Translations under genes and position numbers: made by a program | In this document: positions 45,763 through 58,440 of the stretch, one piece after another | Layout of the letters: every line of letters begins with the position of its first letter | Numbering within the stretch: the first letter of the stretch is position 1 | Assembly: GCF_000226115.1 (NCBI RefSeq) | Contig: NC_016458.1 | Location: 1,612,001-1,676,000 of the forward strand | Source of the DNA: Thermothielavioides terrestris NRRL 8126 | Taxonomy: Eukaryota; Ascomycota; Sordariomycetes; Sordariales; Chaetomiaceae | Reading direction: 5' to 3' | Length of the DNA stretch: 64,000 nt | Notes under the pieces: model-generated | Database searches by the model: none | Seen by the model: the letters and a program-made list of their open reading frames with translations, nothing else | What the model was told of the DNA's origin: nothing

Positions 45763-48700
45763 TTGCCGACTTGAAGGCTGGGGCTCGTTGTAGGCGGTCA
45801 AGGCTAGCAGTATTTGAGTTGGTTCAACTTAGGTACATAGCACATTTTTGAGTGTTTAGCCATCTCTGCGTTAGGTTCCATTCCCTCAAATCTGCCTTTG
45901 CTAGCCTCTTCAGCAACACGAGCAACATCGTCGATTTGCAGTGGTTCCTGTGGCGACGTAGTCGCAAAGGAGCGTGGTGAGACTCGCTGCTCAGTGTTGG
46001 GGGGAGTGCACGGACCGTCCCTCGTGGGTAGTGAAAATAAAAAATCTGGGTAGTGGATTTAAATATTCCGTAAGTCGCCCTCTTTTCGATGGCCAGGAGA
46101 GTGGGTGCCCGATTCGAAGCAACTTTCCTTTCTGGCCCAACTGCTGCATGCAGGCCTCAGCACGTGGGACTGACGCAGAACACAGCCGTCCAACTGTAGG
46201 ACACAAGGAAGCACTGCAGCTCAGATTGGCTTCGTGACCCCGTGATGACAATGCGATGCGTCTGTTGCTGTCCTGCAAAAATCCCGATTGCCTGACGGAT
46301 ATCTCAGCCGGAAACAAACCATCTGGCGACAAGCCGGAAGCACGGGATGGCGGCTCGGCCCCGATCGGCAAAAGGGCCGGGCAGTCAAGGGCAGCGGAAA
46401 CCGACCAATCACCGGCCGTAGACAACGTTTCGTCAAAATAAGCTCACCCTCAGAGCGTGGTAACCCTTGGAAGTGCCAAGGGGCAAAGCCAGAGGATACG
46501 GATACACTCCGTGTTGTCGGTCCTTTTTGGCGTTGTCTAAGTCCTCATTGCCTCATTGACTGGAAATTCCGCCTCTAAGGTACAATGATGGAAACCTGCA
46601 AAACAGCACATTTCGCTGGTAGTTAATCGTCCCAGAATACCAGACGGAATCCAGAAAGATACCCACAGTAGCTGTCGTATCGGAACAGCGACGCAACAAG
46701 GAGGCAAGACAACCAACCGGCCCAGGCCTGACCTGAGCTTCCGGGAAACTGGAAAGGTCGCTGTGTGACGACAATGGGCGCACATCTCCCTTCAAACACA
46801 GCGCCTCGGGAGTTGCGGCTGTGAAAAAAAGGCGCCGGCCGCTCCTATCCTCCCTTCCCAACTCAGGATCCGGTGCCGCCGCATTCTGCTATAGGACAGC
46901 ATGATGGGGGAAGCGAGCGATGGAGCCGGAAATTGCGCCCGACGCCGACAGACACTCAAACTCTCACTTAAGCGTGCAAAGGAAAGAAGTCAATGCTGTT
47001 GATAACAATCTCCAAGGCAATTATACCTTTCCGCAACCCCCTGTCACGGCGAGGCTGCAAGCCTAGTCCTCAGGGCAACGCTTTACCGAGAAAAGACTGG
47101 GCACTCCTCATTGTCACACTTGTTCCCCCTTAACAAGGCCTCAGATCGCGAGATTACACCCTGTATCTAGCTCGACAACTCGAGAAGATCCCACAAGGCC
47201 CTGAGAGGCCGCTTCTCCTTCTTCGATGGCTGCGCTGTCCCCAGCTCGAAGGGGGTAGGCAGGACAGAGACCCTTCTTCACGGCGCTCGGAAGCTGTTCC
47301 ATCCTCTTCCATCCACCCCATTATCCGGCAACATCTGCCGAGGACCCTACATTTTCTCCCTAGCTCCCAGTCCTCCCTAGAATACCCTCACAGGCGCGAG
47401 CCTTCCCACCCAGCCAGGGGGGCAAGAAATCAACCTTGGGGAAACCGGGGTGATACGTTACGGCAGGGATGGCGGTCCCTGAACTTCCCCAACTGAGCTC
47501 GACACTTCCAAACCCCTCGAGGATCTAATGGTGTGGCATCTGTCCCCCCCGACAACTCTCTGTCCAACATTGAAGACGAGGGCGCCGGGCAACTGGCGAT
47601 CTCCATCTTCTTATTTCCCTCTTCAACCGTGATGGATTTCTCCTGTCCATTTCCTGCGAGACGCTCCAGCGCGACGATTCCCTTACCACAAGGGAGAAAA
47701 CCGGCTTCTCGACACACACCAACCCGGCAGGCAAAGCACGCAAAACCACCTTGTGAGGTGGATCTGGCGGGATCAACGTCATGCAGAGGGTACCGAGTGT
47801 TCGGTAGCCATCATTCAGCTGGCCGTCTTTCCTTCTCGTGCTGGCCCCGGTGCTCCGAGGTTTCAGGGTGCGCGAAAGAGATCTGTCACGGGGGGCTTGG
47901 AACTGGAGCGACAAAGAGCAAGTTGATCGCGGCTGCAAGTGGCTCGCTGATAGGATAAGCAGGTAGGGGTGGTTGATCTTTGGCAGCCCTTTTTTCACAG
48001 TGTGATATACCCCTTGTGGATATGGGCAGGAGTCCACGTCCAGTTTCGATGTCCTGCAGTTCGACGGGTGGTGGTGTAAACGGAAACATTAAAATGACGG
48101 CCAGGCGCTTGAGATCTTCCAAGCAGAGTGGGAGACATACATGCAGGTACATGTGCGATCACTTACCTTCTAGGAGGAACAATACATATCGACCGGCGAG
48201 TCTTCACACATCTGTCCGTCATGCATACGATCCGGATATTGGGGTCTACAGGCTGCCGATACCCGACACACCTGTGGAACCATGTGGCTTTCACAGAGGA
48301 AGACTAGGCCGCCTCCTCAAGTCCCTCCTACCGTTGCTCTCAGCCTTTGATGCGGGGGGGCCTTTGCCACGACTGGCATGCGGCGCTCTAATCCTCAGCT
48401 GCGCTGTAGATCTGCACATCTGCTGACCGGCCCGCGCCGCAGCTTTTTCTCCGTTTGCCCACAGTTTTCAAAAACCATTGAACCCCGGGCTTCAACGGCT
48501 ACACAAACGACGCGATCGAGGCGAACCCGACCGTGATCGCAGCGACAGCGCGTGGCTCAGGACAAAGACGTCGCCAGCTAGAACGTATCCAAGGCGAGAT
48601 ATGTATGTACATACCCCACCTTGGTGTCCGTTCGCAAGCAGGCAGATGCTTGTGCGGTTCGTACTTGGCACCTAGGTAGGGCCGAACGAGAGCCTGGTGG

Positions 48701-51700
48701 GCTTACATAGCACACGACAGGGGATCCAAGACGAATTCATTGCTCATGGGTGACTCTTCGCGGCTGTAGCGGCTTCGCTGCTCAGCTGTGGAACGCAACT
48801 GGCACGGCACCTCCGACGGAAAACGGATGGCTGACCGGTCACGGGACTGGTGGCGCTCTAATGTCGGGTTCTCTTACGGACATCCGTGGGCAAGACGGGA
48901 GGTTGGAAGGAAAGGTAGGTATGTAAGGTTGGTGGTATGTGGTGTATGTACGAGGGGCAGGACGGGAGACAGACGCGCCGCCATGCCGCCGCGGGGCTGA
49001 GGGCGGAGCCGAAGGAGGGTGAGTCGTCCGGGGAACAGTACCCGGCGCCCGTTCGATACGTATCTGTTTTAACTTCTGGCCGGCTTGGTGAATCAGGACA
49101 CCCGCGAAAGAGACGCCGGTGACTGGACCTCGCATAAGCAGTGTAGGTGCGAGGCGGAAGCTTTTTAGAGCCTCGCAGGCTGCCCTGGTGGAACAGGCGA
49201 GCTCTGTAGCATCGAGAACGCCGGACAGCTCGACCAAGCGAACAGTTTCAGATGCTCCGTCCTGTGAGCGGTAGCTACCAACGGAGTCGTTTGGAGGAGT
49301 TCACGACCTTCGGAGGAAGGCCAGAGGAAAAGGTGACGCAAAGCGCGGGAGGGGCGTTGCTTTTCCCGGACACGCCAGCAGTTGCCGGGTGCCACGGAAA
49401 GTTGCCGGGTGCCACGGAAAGTTGCCGGGTGCCGCGGAATTTCGAGGCTTGGGCTAGCTGGGCAGGGTTCGGGACGGGGGTCTCGATGGGTGAGCGGGCG
49501 GCTTCCTCGTCCATCCAGCGCAAATCGTACAACTCCATCAGACAGTACGCTGAAAGGTAGGGCTGTTTTTGAGTATTCGTAGGGATGTCCGGGGTGATTT
49601 TGGTTGTGTCATAGCCGACACTGTGGCGTATCTGGCTGCTCTGACCTCATATTGGCTGGTTTGCCCTCAGGTCGCGGTGTTGCTGTGCGTCTCTGGGCTG
49701 CAGTGCGACTTGCATTAGTTCCAAGCATCCAAAAGCAAGACACAAAACGAGGGAGGGAAGGTTGAATCTTGCAGCGGGGTAAGCCTACTGCGGAAGGCGT
49801 GATGGGACTCGGGGCGGGTAACAGAACCTGGCAGCTCGAGCAATTGATGCCGATTGCTGGTCTGGGAAACGACGATTGCAATCACTGCCCGAATCGGGGT
49901 CTGTGATTGCGGACACTCACCAGAAGCGGATCGCGACAGAGACAAGCCGACGCAGTTCCGGCAATTGCAACCCGGATCCGGGAACCTGATCTCGGAGTCG
50001 AAGCTTGGCCGGGGCAACAGCCGCAACACGCAGCTCGGGGATCCACTTGATCGTTCCGAAACGGCGTCCAGGGGTGGGGTAGCACACGCACAAACCGCCG
50101 AGCGGCCGAAGCCTGCTTCTTTCCCAAGTTGGCAAGAGCGAGGCCTGTGATTGTTGGGCTCGGCTGCTCTTCTTGCAGGCAGCCGCGCTTCGCTCCTGCC
50201 AACAAAACGGAAATCGCATCTTCCCGTTGGCTGAAAACTCTGTCAAGCAAGCAGCAGCGACCGTGACAGCAATGAACAAACAGTGCCTCCTCCGTAAGGA
50301 GCTTGCATGGAGAGTCTCCACCACTAGGCCTGGCTGCGGCGTTTTCTGCGTTCTTCTCTCAAAGACAAGCTCCCCGACAATCGCCAGCAGCAGCAGCAGC
50401 AGCAGCAGTGGTAACAGCAGCAGTACACTACACTAGTGTAGGTAGCATCATGCACCTGGTTCAACGGCTTTTCTGATCCCCTCGTCCCAGCCATACACAA
50501 CGCTGTCATGGCTGTTTCACGGCGCCGGCGACTTCCGATTGGCGAACACGCTCTCGGTTCTTGGCTCAGAATCTTGGCTGCGGCCCGGGAGATCGGCGAC
50601 TGTGGAGCGGAGGCGAGGGAGCAACAACAGCCGGCAAGCAAGGGCGTCTTTGCAAAGGTAGGATACTGCTGGCACTGTGTACGGCATTTGCTCACTTCGA
50701 CTGCACTGCAAGGATGTGTGTTGCACTTGGCAACTGACAAATCGGGAGCCCTTGAATCCCGATGTGCAATGATTTCGTCTTCGGCCTGTCGGTGGCATCG
50801 GAACGTGCCCCCTCAACAACTCTCTGCACTCCTCCCTCTGTCAACGGCCTGCTGTTGACCGCTTATCTAACTCACTGAACAAACAGCAGCCACAGCGAGT
50901 GATGCATCGATGCTCATCTCGCTGTCTGTCTGGGAGCTTGGTGTCAAGCGATCATCTCTCTCACTGCTTGCGAAAGAAACAAGGGCGAGCCCCTGACCTA
51001 CTGCGGCCCCTTGCCTGACGGATCGTCTCTTTGCGTCCTGGCATCGGGTACCGTCACCAGCTGTCAGTCGAGAATGACACGAGCAAGCGCGACTCTCCTC
51101 TTACTATTCCATCTGCGCTGTCTCCAGTTTGTCTCCGAGACTGCGGTGGGCGGGGCACTTTATGATCCCGACATCCGACGCCGCGCCCGCCTCGATCAGG
51201 AACGCTCCGGTATCTTCCGCGCATCTTGGAGGTTGCTTTTGCGGTCACGTCTTTTCGCAATCCGCGATACGTCATATTGCCATCGGCTGTGGACTTTACA
51301 CGGTATTCCGTACTCAGTCTCCACTGAGTCCGAGCGCACCTACGACGCGGTCTGACGTCCTGATGTAGCTGCCGCATTCCGCTGGGCGGCCGGTTCGCAC
51401 AGTCCGCCCCTCCAGTACCTGCTTTCCCACGCATTGCGATGGATCGGCGTACGCAGCGATGGGGTGCGGAGGGTGACGGCACTGTCACGGGCTGGCGGGC
51501 TGTGTTGAACTACCTGTACCTACTTGAACCCCCTTGCTCAATGCCCACCTCACGCTGGCACTGGCATTTTCCTCCGCAGGAGTTGCCCATCGAGGCATTC
51601 CTCGATCCCTTATCCCCATAACTATCCCTCGATTTTTGTTTATCTCTTCCCCTCTGATCGTCGATCTCTCCAGTGGCGCCCTGTCAAGCCCCGCGGGTTC

Positions 51701-51943
51701 GCCTCCCGCATGTGCTTGGAGACACGATGCACGCGACCGCATATAACATCTGATCCCCTGCTCCACAATCACTGTTCACGCCGGTTTGCGAGGTCTACCA
51801 GTTCTGCTCCCATTCTGTCCCCTGGTTCTTCTTTCGTTTCTTTCAATTTGGCCGTCAGTGCAGCCACAGCCATCCAAGCAAGCCTGCGGCTCTTCTAGAT
51901 CGTCGTCCGACAGCACTCCCTGGCGCTGGATGCTTCCGTCAAC
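45763..51943. other. Gene-poor stretch of about 6 kb
   Basis: No coding exon is recognised on either strand; all frames are short and mutually overlapping. Structures seen: a 20-bp triplicate at 49381-49440, (CAG)8 at 50385-50408, and the 14-bp palindrome CTACACTAGTGTAG at 50428-50441. The last few hundred bases are the promoter and pyrimidine-rich leader of the gene at 51944. Confidence 0.5.
49381..49440. repeat. Three tandem 20-bp units
   Basis: The unit is GTTGCCGGGTGCCACGGAAA. The first two are identical; the third differs at CCGCGGAAT near its end. Confidence 0.95.
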
Positions 51944-53455
51944 ATGTGGTCGATGAAACGGTCACGGGCGAACGGTCACGTCGAGATTTCAGAGCATACC
52001 GAAATCCGCCGCAAGCCCATGCCTTCTTCCAACCAGCAGGTTGCCAACTTCTCCTATCCCCGCACTGACTTCGTTCACCTCTACCGAAGAGACGACCCAG
52101 TCGTGCGGGATTCACTAGGATCCGAGTCCTCGCCGCCGCCGATGGTGGAGGACCATGGGTCGGATCTCTCTGCTGAGGACGATTGCCAGTATCGAGTCGC
52201 GGGCTCCGAGTTGTGGGACTCCTGGCCTGCTCGGGAGCACAAGGGCAAGAAAATAGACTACCCGGCCTTCATCAAGTCTCCTACCGATGTTCGGGACGAC
52301 CGATCACACCGAGAGCCTGCAAAGAGCCAACGAACACCACCGACGACGCGTGGCCCAGCACTGAGCTCAGGAAGCCAGAGCAGCCAAGTGCTCTCTCGAC
52401 CAGCAGACGTGCAAGGGCCGGAGCCTCAACCCTCCGCTCCAAAGCCCCCGCCAAAAGTGACCTATTCTCTCTTTCCTCCGGCGGAAATCCACCCGAAGCA
52501 CGCTCCGGTCCCCCTTCAGCCACCTTCGGGTACGCGGTCAATGGGTCTGGAACCCTCGCCGCGCTCTCTCCCGTCTACCCAAAAAATGCGGAACGCCGCC
52601 GCGGACGGTAAAGGACGCGTGACATCCGCCTACAGACCAGGCTCGTCGAGAGCGACAACACCTATTTCGGTCCATGGTAGTTCCATCACCGCAGGCTCGT
52701 CGTTGCTTCTGCGAAGTCCCGGACCAACGCCTCCAGCTTCTCCCTCCGATGTTCGAGGCTCTTCCGAAGTTCCAAACTACCCTTCCGCAAGAGCAGAGAA
52801 AAGCTCAACTTCGAACTCAAACCAGCGCAATTTTTCCTTGTCCAAAATCACGACTCGGTCCTCGCCATCCCTGGCGAATCTCGCCAAGGCACATCACCAA
52901 GCGTCAAAAACCGGCCACCATCACAAGCCGGTGACCCCAGCAGATCTTTATGACCGCCCCCTCCCACCGCTGCCCACCGAGCGCCCCGAAACTCCTCCAC
53001 AGGTCTCCGTCTTCGAAACAGACACGGACGACGAAGCCGACGAAGACGACGGCCGGCCAACCAGCGAGGCCAAGAAGTTCGCCCGCCGCCTGATGCACGG
53101 CCTCGTCCACCATCACCTCCATCATCACCACGACAACGAAAAGCGCGACAAAGGCACCGCGCCGGACCACAAGCGCAGCATCAGCGACGACGGCCCGTCT
53201 GGCTCCAAGGAGGGCGGCGGCGGCGGTAGAATGGGCATCTCGCGCACGTTCAACGCCGCGGCGCGGTACAGACATAGCGGTGGTACCGCTGACGCGGCCG
53301 GCCCGCCGAGGGCTGCCGTGAGCATGGACCTGCCCCGGGACAGCGGGCATCGGCAGTACCAGCAAATGGCAGATGAGGGGGAGAAGGGGGGCAGGTTCTG
53401 GAGTGGGCGGGCCAGTAATGAGCTTTTAGGGAGGATCTGGAAGCGACGCTGTTGA
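51944..53455 (+). CDS. Disordered hypothetical protein, 503 residues
   Basis: Single exon from ATG 51944 (AACATGTGG). I do not recognise the family. Composition is Ser/Pro/Arg-rich with many S/T-P sites. More ordered-looking short segments are FSYPRTDFVHLYRRDDP (about 36-52), the motif LYDRPLPPLPTERP (about 335-350), an acidic run TDTDDEADEDD, and a helix SEAKKFARRLMHGLVHHHLHHHH with a histidine cluster. The C-terminus ends GRIWKRRC. There is no signal peptide or membrane helix. The LPPLP sequence could be an SH3 ligand (inference). The downstream plus-strand sequence is strongly pyrimidine-rich. Confidence 0.7.
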   Translation: MWSMKRSRANGHVEISEHTEIRRKPMPSSNQQVANFSYPRTDFVHLYRRDDPVVRDSLGSESSPPPMVEDHGSDLSAEDDCQYRVAGSELWDSWPAREHKGKKIDYPAFIKSPTDVRDDRSHREPAKSQRTPPTTRGPALSSGSQSSQVLSRPADVQGPEPQPSAPKPPPKVTYSLFPPAEIHPKHAPVPLQPPSGTRSMGLEPSPRSLPSTQKMRNAAADGKGRVTSAYRPGSSRATTPISVHGSSITAGSSLLLRSPGPTPPASPSDVRGSSEVPNYPSARAEKSSTSNSNQRNFSLSKITTRSSPSLANLAKAHHQASKTGHHHKPVTPADLYDRPLPPLPTERPETPPQVSVFETDTDDEADEDDGRPTSEAKKFARRLMHGLVHHHLHHHHDNEKRDKGTAPDHKRSISDDGPSGSKEGGGGGRMGISRTFNAAARYRHSGGTADAAGPPRAAVSMDLPRDSGHRQYQQMADEGEKGGRFWSGRASNELLGRIWKRRC

Positions 53456-55120
53456 TCTGGCGGCTTGCTCACTTCTTTTCTTTTCTTCTTCTTCTTCCCT
53501 TTTTTATATCTTTTTTTCTCGCTTCTACGTCTTTGCTCAGCTTTGCTGGCTGTTTTCCATTTCAATTTCCTTTCCATTTCTATCCCTCTTCTTCTTCTTA
53601 GCTTCCGTTCTGTTTTGCTGTGCCGGTTGTTGCGCTCCTGCCGGAGTGGGAGCGAACTTTTTTTCTTTTTTCTTTTTTTTTTTTTTCTCTCTCTTCCGAA
53701 GGATGGGCACTGGGAAAGTTGCCAGAAGACCTTCAACCATCCATCTCTGCGAGGATGTTTCTTTTGTCTTCTCTCTGCTGCGGGCGGGCTTACGTGCGAC
53801 CTGGGACGACGGGTGGATGGCTACAAAGCATGATTATGACGGAATGAGCTTGTCATTGGCATGACGATTATGGCTACCTACGGGTATTTGGGGTTTATGT
53901 CTTCTACACGGACACGGGCGGGCTATCTTGTTTTCATTGCTCCAGAGCTTCGGGTTTGGCACTGGGCTATGAGGCCGGTATAATGGGTTATGGGCGGATG
54001 TGGTCTGCTATGTTGACTGTTTTGGAATCAGGAATGGCGTTGTAGACATGGGTTGTTGGTGCTGGAATCGGAAAATGGGCTTCTGTAAACTGGAGTTGGT
54101 AAGCTGGTCCTGCACTGAGCAGGTCCTGGGAAAGAGCTTTCGGGGCGACCCGTTGGTGGCCTGCAATCCTCTGGCCTCAAAATCGGCGTCTGTTTTTTTG
54201 TTTATTATTTTCCGTTTTGCTGTTTTAGACACTTGTTTTGTTCATGCTGTTGTGTGTTGTGTGTTGTGTGAGCACTTTCACATGTGTGTCTGTTTACTTA
54301 CCAGCTGTTTGGTTTCGCCTGAGGCGCGTCGGCATGCAGTTGGCAGTCGTTGTCTCAAGTTTTGGCTCGCAGTCACAAATGTATTCCGTAAAGAGGTACC
54401 TGAGTGATGGCGGGGGCTTACATTAGAGCTCAAGGGAGACAAGCAAGGGAGGGGTGGCATTTCACATGACATGCCTGCATATGTGTATGCATGTAGACCT
54501 GACGCAGTGATACCATGTGGGCAAGGAGGCGGGATCGGCAAGCCCGTGATAGAGAGACAGTACGTCTGTACAAAATACTCTGTACCTACCTAGGTGCACA
54601 GGAGGAGAAGTGAACATTTGAAGTCGGTGTCTGGTTGTATCTGACCTCAGCACGCGCATCAAGGGTGTTGTTGAAGTCCACTCGCTCATATGTCTATCAT
54701 GTCATACTCTCATGCAGTATTCAGCTTCAGCCAAGCCTCAACCACCAAGCCAACAACAATTTATGTATCTCCATGCCACTGCCTGCTATGCACATATACC
54801 ACCCAGGATAGACATTAAAGCTCTAGAAACCCGCTCGTGGCCGCATAAAGCATCAAACCATGACCCGTAAGCTCTTCAACAGCGTATCTCATAACCTCGT
54901 TCAAACTCCAAGTCCCAGGTAATCAACCAGTGAACTCGCCATCGCCATGCATTGAGAAGTGAGAAAGAAACCACCAGAAATGCATAACACCGCCAGGCCA
55001 TGCACAACATCATAACGTCATTCCACCAACCATTCCTCCCCTTACCCATTTCCCTCCCTCGCCATTAAAGAAAAAAAAAAAAAAAAAAAAATAAGTCACA
55101 GCCAGCCCTGAAAGGAACCC
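53456..55120. other. Intergenic, pyrimidine-rich then A tract
   Basis: Plus strand 53464-53695 is dominated by T/C with several T runs, the 3' region of the preceding gene. TGTGTGTTGTG repeats lie near 54246-54270, and 21 consecutive A lie at 55071-55091, close to the 3' end of the DUF3433 gene. No gene is recognised. Confidence 0.5.
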
Positions 55121-57829
55121 TCACAACAACGCCACCCTCCTGATCTGACTCTTCCTCACCCGCCGCTTCTCGGTAAACCGCTTCACCCGGCGCACAGCCA
55201 GCTCCTCACCAGCACCACCAGTAGCAGCAGCCTCACCGCCCACGTTCCCCGGCCCACTACCACCACTAAACACCCACCAACTCTCTCCTTGCGCGCGGCC
55301 GCCGCCGGCGCCCGCCAGCCCCATCTTGCCCACCATCTCGTCCCTGCTGACGCAGCGCTTGAACGCGGGCTCGTCGCGCAGGTCGGCGGCGACAAGGTAG
55401 CCGACGATCTCGGCGAGGCAGGTCACGGCGTGGGGCATGCGCAGGTTGGCGCGGGCGGGGAGGAGGGAGGCGAGCGCGCCGAGGTAGAGGAGCAGCAGGG
55501 CGAGGAGGATGGCGTAGGCTGGTGTGTTGGGGTAGATGAGCACTTCTCCGTATGACTGTGTGCTTTCTGAAGAAGAGGAGGTGTTCGTCAGGGCCATGAA
55601 GGCGCCGCCGGCGAGGACGGGGATGAGGACGAAGAGGGTGGAGAGCAGGGACAGGACGGCGACGCGCCAGTGGCGGTTGCGCAGGGCGTGCAGGGTACAC
55701 TGAATCGGCGCGCAGGCGGCGTAGTCGGCGAGGATGGAGCGGTGCGCGGGAGCGCCGCGGGGCTGCGAGAGGGCCGCCCAGGGCTGGAGCACGCGCAGGT
55801 GGGTGTCGAGCGGCTGGAAGGCGAGGAAGACCAGGGTGCCGAGCAGCGACGGGAGGAAGCTGTAGAGGAAGTCGGCCGAGGAGAAGGCACCGGGTTGGGG
55901 ATCGGCTTTGAGATCGGGCGGGAAGCCCTTGGCGATGCGGGTGGAGGGAAGGAAGGAGACGATGAAGATCGCCAGGAGGAGGATGAATGCGGTGACGGTG
56001 AACCAGAGGAGCTGGCTGCTGCGCAGGCACCAAGGGAGGTAGCGGTGCCGAGCGGGGGTGGATGTGCGAGAGGCTTCGATGTCGTGGTTCTCGTCCGGGT
56101 CGGTGCCGAACAAGCCGCCTGTCTGCTTCTCGTCGTGTCGTTGCATGGGCTGCCCTGATGCAAGGTCCGGAATGGGGATGAGGTTGGCCTCATCCATGGG
56201 GCTGCCGAGCGTGTGCCAGAAGCCGTGCCGGCCATCCTTCCATGTCCAGTAGCACAGCCTGTCGCCAACGCGGCGGCGCAGGGCGAACCGGATCCCGTCC
56301 CTGGTACGCGCTAGCTGGGTCATTCGGTAGTCTCCGGCGGTGTTGGTCTCGGAGACGAGGGCGGCAATGTCGGCGAGCGATCTGGGGTCCCAGATGAGCC
56401 CGGTACTCTCCAGCGTGGCCCAGTACCGCCAGACGATGACAGTGGAAACCAAAAGCGCCAGGTACAGCGCCACGAGCGTCCACGCGACGCCCTGGACCGT
56501 AGCCCACGTCCATGTCTGGTCGACCAGAATGACGGTGAACACCGAGCTCTGCAGCGGAATGGTGAAATTCATCAGCCAGGTAACCAGAGTGGGCACCCAG
56601 ACATTCCACGGCCCGACCAGGTGCGGCCAGAGGAAGGAAGGATACAGCTCCTGAAACAGGGCGCCTTCCCGCTCCTCGGGCACGCTCGACGCCAGCCGAA
56701 CGAAGGGCAGGATGCGAAACATGGTCTTCGCGATGTACTGCGCGTAGAGCAGCACGACTGCGCCTATCAGCGACGGGAAGATCCGGAAGAGGAAGTAGCG
56801 CCCGCCGTAGAGGGTGGCCCATGCCAGCAGGCCATGGTGCAGCTGCGAGTATACGGCGCTCAAGATGAGAGCGGCGATCAGTAGAACGCACAGAGCCATG
56901 AAGCCGAACAGGGCGGGAGGCCGCAACGGCCAGGGCCTGAAGCTCAGCGGTGGTAGCTCAGGCGCGCGGGCGAGGAGCTCGTCCGTTTCTACGGGTCGCC
57001 ACTCGTGCGGCTGGGGAGGGCGCGACCCCTTCTTGAGCAGGGTGTCGGCGAGAGATTGGGCGGATTCCCGGGGGCCGGGGATGAATGGCCTCAGTGGCTG
57101 TTGGAGCGGCGGGTCTGGCAGCGCAGTCTCGGCGGGAGGGTGGGCAGCTGGAGGATGGGCTGGAGCAGGAACCGCTACGGGAGGGCGTTGCTGTGCTGGT
57201 TCAGACTGGTAGGATCGTGGTGGATGTTGTTGATATTGTTGTGGTTGCTGTTGCTGTCCCGAACCAAACACCGGACCCAACGAGGAGGTGCCGGAAGGGG
57301 CAGCAGTCGAGTAACCCGTGTCCCGGTCGCGGGTGAGGGCTTCGACGGCATAGTGAATGAACGGCGTGTTGTCGACGCCCGGGGTAATGACGCCGTCGAG
57401 CCTGGCCAGCTCGTCCCGGAAGTCGGTGAGCATGGCGGCGTTCAAGGACGCCTCCCAGGCGGGCTGCTGGTAGGAGTCCACAGGAGGAGGGAAGTCAGGG
57501 ACGCGGCGGTAGGGGCCCTCAACGATGACGGGCGGCCCGTACGACGGGGCGACGGCGGGCGGGCCAAAGACTCCGCCTGGTCCGCCCAGGTCCGGCTCTG
57601 AAAGGGTAGGGGTGGTGGCTGGTGATACGGGGTCGGGCGCAGCGGGGGGAAAGCCCGGAGTGTATCTGTAATGGGGCGCCGTAGGAGGAGGAGGATGCGC
57701 CGTGGAATCAAGCTCTTGTTCTGACGAGAGAGCGGGCAGACCAAGTCTTAGCTCCGCTGGATGTTGCAGAAGCGGACGGGCTTGCTCCACATGTTCGTCG
57801 TTGAAGCTGCGAGCGTCCGGGGCGTTCAT
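55121..57829 (-). CDS. DUF3433 multi-spanning membrane protein
   Basis: Single exon, 902 residues from ATG 57829; the frame is open further upstream to 58105 but that extension is Cys-rich, has no good start and looks non-coding. Residues 1-270 are Pro/Gln-rich and cytosolic. There are two halves, each with a DUF3433-like block. The first (about 300-480) begins ALFGFMALCVLLIAALILSAVYSQ and includes a glycine-tyrosine pair then FLFRIFPSLIGAVVLLYAQY. The second (about 605-830) includes FLYSFLPSLLGTLVFLAFQPLDTHLR and the CTLHALRNRHWRVAVLSLLSTLF stretch. About 10 hydrophobic helices are visible. The C-terminus is basic (RRVKRFTEKRRVRKSQIRR). Family function is unknown; proteins of this kind are widespread in Pezizomycotina. 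Confidence 0.82.
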   Translation of the reverse strand: MNAPDARSFNDEHVEQARPLLQHPAELRLGLPALSSEQELDSTAHPPPPTAPHYRYTPGFPPAAPDPVSPATTPTLSEPDLGGPGGVFGPPAVAPSYGPPVIVEGPYRRVPDFPPPVDSYQQPAWEASLNAAMLTDFRDELARLDGVITPGVDNTPFIHYAVEALTRDRDTGYSTAAPSGTSSLGPVFGSGQQQQPQQYQQHPPRSYQSEPAQQRPPVAVPAPAHPPAAHPPAETALPDPPLQQPLRPFIPGPRESAQSLADTLLKKGSRPPQPHEWRPVETDELLARAPELPPLSFRPWPLRPPALFGFMALCVLLIAALILSAVYSQLHHGLLAWATLYGGRYFLFRIFPSLIGAVVLLYAQYIAKTMFRILPFVRLASSVPEEREGALFQELYPSFLWPHLVGPWNVWVPTLVTWLMNFTIPLQSSVFTVILVDQTWTWATVQGVAWTLVALYLALLVSTVIVWRYWATLESTGLIWDPRSLADIAALVSETNTAGDYRMTQLARTRDGIRFALRRRVGDRLCYWTWKDGRHGFWHTLGSPMDEANLIPIPDLASGQPMQRHDEKQTGGLFGTDPDENHDIEASRTSTPARHRYLPWCLRSSQLLWFTVTAFILLLAIFIVSFLPSTRIAKGFPPDLKADPQPGAFSSADFLYSFLPSLLGTLVFLAFQPLDTHLRVLQPWAALSQPRGAPAHRSILADYAACAPIQCTLHALRNRHWRVAVLSLLSTLFVLIPVLAGGAFMALTNTSSSSESTQSYGEVLIYPNTPAYAILLALLLLYLGALASLLPARANLRMPHAVTCLAEIVGYLVAADLRDEPAFKRCVSRDEMVGKMGLAGAGGGRAQGESWWVFSGGSGPGNVGGEAAATGGAGEELAVRRVKRFTEKRRVRKSQIRRVALL

Positions 57830-58440
57830 GCTGGGACCTGGATGCCCTCCACAAACGATTGACGCAGGCAACCACTGGCAGCAGCAGCAGCAGCAGCCAG
57901 CGCAGGAACCACACAGCAAGCAGGAATTGCCTGGCCAATTGTCCATACAGAGCTCGAAAATGCAGGAAGATGGTGCATGGATGATGCAGGAAAAAGGTTT
58001 TTCATCAGAGAGCGAAATAATGACCGTCAGATATGAGAGGTTGGGCAGGCTCATCATCCATGACCGTGGGTTGGCATTGAGCAGGTGGTTGGTGGTTGGG
58101 CACACCAGCCACCGCCTTTCGCCGTTTTGCGACCATCATCACATCACCTTGCCCGCTGGCGAAAACGCACGCGACAGGCCCGAAAATAATAAAACGATCA
58201 TTCATTCCTGTCGCGAGCTGTGACTGTCTCTGGTCAGCTGCATTTGCAGTCCGCTCACGTTGGTTATCCGGGTTCCACGTCAGCCAGATTACAAGAGAGT
58301 CCAAGGAACGGAACGAGGGGCGGTGACAGCACCGAGCGGACAGCTGCCCAAAGCAGACAAAAGGTGGGGTGGGTGCCTAGAAGCTTTGACCACCGCCAGG
58401 TCAAACTGAACCCTGCTGCCTTGAGCCGCCATTGACTGGG

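Noticed and set aside
55071..55091. A21 tract as the tail of a retrotransposed sequence
   Set aside because: No target duplication or retroelement body adjoins it; it lies in the 3' region of a minus-strand gene.
57830..58105. N-terminal extension of the DUF3433 protein
   Set aside because: Opens at GTG, is cysteine-rich and hydrophobic, and lacks family character; ATG 57829 is preferred.
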